The notes under the pieces are model-generated. The model was given only the letters and a program-made list of their open reading frames with translations, was not told where the DNA came from and searched no databases. Shown here in pieces: positions 4,671-5,442 of a stretch of DNA of 5,442 bases (position 1 is the first letter of the stretch; each line of letters starts with the position of its first letter). A program made the translations under genes and the position numbers. This DNA comes from Winogradskyella sp. Its GTDB lineage: Bacteria > Bacteroidota > Bacteroidia > Flavobacteriales > Flavobacteriaceae. The stretch is taken from assembly GCA_030149115.1 (NCBI GenBank), contig JASBSE010000518.1, forward strand, positions 1 through 5,442, given 5' to 3'.

Positions 4671-5312
4671 ATGGGTAAAATTGCTCAAGGAATTTTAGGA
4701 GGGCTTTCTGGTAAGGTTGGAAACGTTATCGGTGGAAGCTGGAAAGGTATTGACTACATCAGAATTAAACCTTCAAGTGTAGCCAATCCAAGAACTGTAG
4801 GTCAGGTAAACCAAAGAAATAAGTTTACAGTGACTTTAGAATTTATTCAAGCTGTTAAACCGTTTATCCAAAAAGGGTATAAGTTTTTAGCAGTGAAGAA
4901 AACAGCGTTTAATGCTGCGATGTCTTATGTGTTAAATAATGCCATTACAGGTGTAGAACCTAACTTTAATGTGGATTATGCAAATGCATTAGTAAGTAGA
5001 GGTGGTTTATCAGCTGCTCTGAACCCTTCTACAGATCTTGCAACAGCTGGAGAAGTAACTTTTAACTGGGATGATAACTCTGCTGAAGGTAACGCCAATG
5101 CTACCGATAAAGCAATGTTATTGGTTTATAATCCATCAAAGAAAGAATCTATTGCTTTAACTGATGGAGCAGACAGAACAGTAGGAACTCAAATTGTTGC
5201 TATACCAACAACCTATGCAGGAGATACTGTAGAGCTATTTATGGCATTTATTACTGCTGATGGTAGCCAAGTATCAAACAGTACTTATTTAGGCTCTGGG
5301 ACAGCCAATTAA
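4671..5312 (+). CDS. DUF6266 family protein, 213 aa
   Basis: The full-length product fits the DUF6266 family, common and often multi-copy in Bacteroidota and of unknown function. The signature N-terminus is glycine-rich: MGKIAQGILGGLSGKVGNVI, then SWKGIDYIR (23-31), NPRT (39-42) and an Arg/Lys-bearing helix at about 46-66. A conserved middle reads KKTAFNAAMSYVLNNAITG (76-94). From about 105 the sequence becomes beta-rich (FNWDDNS at 131-137, ATDKAMLLVYNP at 144-155, AGDTVELFMAF at 183-193), suggesting an Ig-like or beta-sandwich domain. There is no Sec signal peptide or lipobox. The start is fixed by the family's invariant MGKI beginning. Base use is AT-rich like its neighbours but with more regular codons than the orphan gene. 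The gene appears monocistronic: it has its own leader region and a strong terminator 20 nt downstream. Family assignment is from recall of the family pattern; no function is implied. Confidence 0.9.
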   Translation: MGKIAQGILGGLSGKVGNVIGGSWKGIDYIRIKPSSVANPRTVGQVNQRNKFTVTLEFIQAVKPFIQKGYKFLAVKKTAFNAAMSYVLNNAITGVEPNFNVDYANALVSRGGLSAALNPSTDLATAGEVTFNWDDNSAEGNANATDKAMLLVYNPSKKESIALTDGADRTVGTQIVAIPTTYAGDTVELFMAFITADGSQVSNSTYLGSGTAN

Positions 5313-5332
5313 TAGCTTGGTGCTTTTATTTG

Positions 5333-5360
5333 AAAACCGCTCAATTCGAGCGGTTTTTTT
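5333..5360 (+). terminator. Intrinsic terminator after DUF6266
   Basis: A perfect 10-bp stem (aaaaccgctc 5333-5342 with gagcggtttt 5348-5357), a 5-nt loop and a T-run at 5354-5360 form a textbook rho-independent terminator 20 nt after the stop. The four A residues at the left foot give it limited activity for minus-strand transcription too. Confidence 0.9.
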
Positions 5361-5391
5361 ATGCTATATTCGTAAACGAATTTATTAATGA

Positions 5392-5411
5392 TTACTCTTT
5401 AGTTACTCTTT
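5392..5411. repeat. Direct repeat ttactcttt, two copies, 11-bp period
   Basis: ttactcttt is present at 5392-5400 and at 5403-5411. The period is about one helical turn, so both copies face the same side of DNA. It could be a binding site for a gene beyond the window edge or chance in AT-rich DNA. Confidence 0.3.
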
Positions 5412-5442
5412 TTATGTGTTTTTTGTATCCTATTTGTTGCCC

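Noticed and set aside
5392..5442. Possible tail of a convergent minus-strand gene ending at 5392 (16 residues, basic)
   Set aside because: Two of the three minus frames are open to the window edge, so 50 nt cannot decide it. The terminator at 5333-5360 would fit a convergent layout.
1..5442. CRISPR array, tRNA or rRNA genes, complete insertion sequence, retron-type reverse transcriptase
   Set aside because: No regularly spaced long repeats, no cloverleaf, no transposase and no YxDD-type reverse transcriptase motif were seen in either strand.

Overview
The window looks like a chromosomal or mobile accessory region of a member of the Bacteroidota, most likely class Flavobacteriia. The signs are an AT-rich background, genes without clear Shine-Dalgarno sites, and a DUF6266 protein, a family essentially confined to this phylum. 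No transposase, integrase, tRNA, rRNA or CRISPR array is visible.

Left third (1-2517): this looks like one plus-strand transcription unit. It holds the tail of an unrecognised gene (1-93), a complete zinc/cadmium-type P1B-2 efflux ATPase (127-2079), and two very small genes too short for routine ORF calling (2083-2250, 55 aa; 2341-2517, 58 aa). The first small gene starts 3 nt after the ATPase stop. Both small products have the same plan: about 26 strongly basic residues ending in Lys-Asp-Lys at positions 24-26, then one membrane helix. They look like a diverged tandem pair and are candidates for small accessory or regulatory partners of the pump (inference).

Middle (2518-3574): about 1 kb without a credible gene. 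It alternates between AT-rich stretches and islands of 50-58% GC, and is packed with inverted repeats. These include a 19-bp pair spanning 2851-3023 and a 15-bp hairpin at 2947-2981; in both, the only imperfections are positions that become G-U pairs in a plus-strand RNA. This is either a structured noncoding RNA or an eroded repeat element.

Right part (3575-5442): an orphan 244-aa basic protein of unknown function (3575-4309) is followed by a second gene-free stretch (4310-4670). That stretch contains an interleaved inverted repeat in the order A, B, A', B' (4359-4430), which can form either a pseudoknot or two competing hairpins. Next comes a complete DUF6266 gene (4671-5312) with a possible structured leader and a strong intrinsic terminator (5333-5360). 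Short motifs recur on both sides of the orphan gene: an ATGGC/GCCAT mini-hairpin three times and the 9-mer cacctgtgg twice. This suggests that the gene-free stretches share a repeat ancestry and that the orphan gene sits as an insert or cassette between them.

The best-supported functional statement is metal export by the ATPase. The most interesting open points are the two membrane peptides behind the pump and the structured noncoding segments around the orphan gene.
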